The notes under the pieces were generated by a model. The model made no database searches. It saw nothing but the letters and a program-made list of their open reading frames with translations, and was not told the origin of the DNA. A stretch of DNA of 5,557 bases from an uncultured Collinsella sp. GTDB taxonomy: Bacteria; Actinomycetota; Coriobacteriia; Coriobacteriales; Coriobacteriaceae. Below, piece after piece: positions 4,878-5,557 of the stretch (within the stretch, counting starts at the first letter, position 1; the number at the start of each line of letters is the position of its first letter). Location of the stretch: the NCBI GenBank assembly GCA_902491915.1, contig CABUJL010000115.1, positions 1 to 5,557 on the forward strand, in the 5' to 3' direction. The position numbers were made by a program, and so were the translations under genes.

Positions 4878-5557
4878 TACGGCGGGCAGCGACCGACATA
4901 ACCGAGCTCTACGCACCGCAATTTGAGCAGTTTGGCTTGGAGCTTACCGGCAAGGGCGCCGTCTTTACCGGCGAGGTAGCAAACGACCGGGCGCACGGCC
5001 GCGCATGGATCATGCCTCTCTCCCCTGCCTGCATCGTCATGGAGCATTTCATCACCCCGACGCGCGATATGTACCTGGCCGAATACACACCCGAGCCATA
5101 CGCCTGCGTGAGCGAGGTCAGCGCGCCCACACTTACATGCATGCCCGAGGCTGGCATAACGCCCACGAACCTTAAACCATTGCATGGACCGTGGCCAAAC
5201 AATGCCGTTTGCAGCTTTATCCAAGATAGCTGTGGCGAGGAATTAAGCCCGCTGTTTGCGGGGGAGCTTTATCACTCGCGCTCGGTGCTCTTTTTGCCTG
5301 GATATTTTGACGAACTGGAGCACCGCTATCCCACCGAGTTCGCGGGAATCTTTGAGGCGTTTGCCGAGCCATGGCACGAGGAAGCGGCGTCTGCCATCTG
5401 CCACACGCTGCGCCGGATTAACGAGGACCGCGCCCGCACCATAGGCGGACACGTCTATATGCAGGGCATCGTGGAGACCATGGTCGCGGAGCTCGCCTGT
5501 TCGCGCGCGGCCCACAAGCAGGCGCGGCAGGCGGCAGATACACGCGTCAGCATAACC
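4871..5557 (+). CDS. AraC-family-like transcriptional regulator, N-terminal 229 residues, truncated by window edge
   Basis: Probable ligand-sensing activator of the adjacent ABC operon. The frame is open from 4808 to the end of the window. The start is taken as TTG (4871) for its ribosome-binding site; later ATGs at 5012 and 5039 would remove 47 or 56 residues. The visible part is a sensor-like domain without membrane segments. Residues about 130-207 (GELYHSRSVLFLPGYFDEL, then an RYP, an amphipathic helix, and a GGHVYMQGIVETMVAEL helix) follow the layout that AraC/PchR-type regulators show before their C-terminal double helix-turn-helix. The sequence stops at VSIT, about where that domain would begin, so the diagnostic DNA-binding part is not seen. 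Divergent placement beside an ABC pair is typical, as in the YbtA/YbtPQ arrangement. It has six Cys (54, 79, 90, 114, 121, 177) plus one at 210, but no clear metal motif. AraC is the best call; another one-component regulator cannot be excluded. Confidence 0.75.
   Translation, partial: MQIRRAATDITELYAPQFEQFGLELTGKGAVFTGEVANDRAHGRAWIMPLSPACIVMEHFITPTRDMYLAEYTPEPYACVSEVSAPTLTCMPEAGITPTNLKPLHGPWPNNAVCSFIQDSCGEELSPLFAGELYHSRSVLFLPGYFDELEHRYPTEFAGIFEAFAEPWHEEAASAICHTLRRINEDRARTIGGHVYMQGIVETMVAELACSRAAHKQARQAADTRVSIT

Noticed and set aside
4829..5224. Minus-strand open frame of 131 codons opposite the regulator start
   Set aside because: Low-complexity complement of the regulator coding region and control region, with no recognisable features.
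1..5557. CRISPR array, tRNA or rRNA gene, insertion sequence or phage module
   Set aside because: No regularly spaced repeats, cloverleaf sequences, transposase motifs or terminal inverted repeats were seen on either strand.

Overview
The window looks like a piece of chromosome from a high-GC anaerobic actinobacterium, most likely a gut member of the Coriobacteriia (Collinsella-like). This is inferred from the GC-rich third positions, the pairing of a DUF6110-type small protein with a metal P-type ATPase, and general protein style. It cannot be proven from the sequence alone. No RNA genes, insertion sequences, prophage parts or CRISPR arrays are visible, and no stretch of 300 bases lacks a gene.

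Layout, right to left in the direction of most transcription. (1) At 4871-5557 (+) lies the N-terminal part of an AraC-type regulator. It probably starts at TTG and is cut by the window edge before its DNA-binding domain. (2) A 114-bp divergent control region (4757-4870) holds two overlapping, opposed promoters, a 10-bp perfect palindrome and a pair of 13-bp direct repeats exactly 21 bp apart. (3) Two ABC half-transporters, each with a membrane domain fused to an ATPase domain, are encoded back to back on the minus strand (4756-2930 and 2929-1172) with no base between stop and start. They very likely form a heterodimer. A large hairpin follows the second gene. (4) A 187-bp AT-rich gap (985-1171) carries a good sigma-70-like promoter embedded in a cluster of AGTT/AACT half-sites. 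(5) A two-gene unit follows: an 81-residue DUF6110-like membrane protein (984-739) and, 18 bp later, the first 240 codons of a heavy-metal (P1B-type) ATPase that runs off the left edge.

Working model: the regulator senses a ligand and controls the divergent ABC pair and itself. The ABC pair resembles the YbtPQ/IrtAB class associated with siderophore or metal-chelate traffic, and the downstream ATPase unit moves a metal ion. The most interesting observation is that the promoter of the ATPase unit and the regulator/ABC control region share a spaced sequence block (AGTTAACC, 4-5 bases, TGAACTT), placed over promoter elements in both. This suggests that one regulator governs both transport units. 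Substrates and transport direction are not determinable from the sequence.
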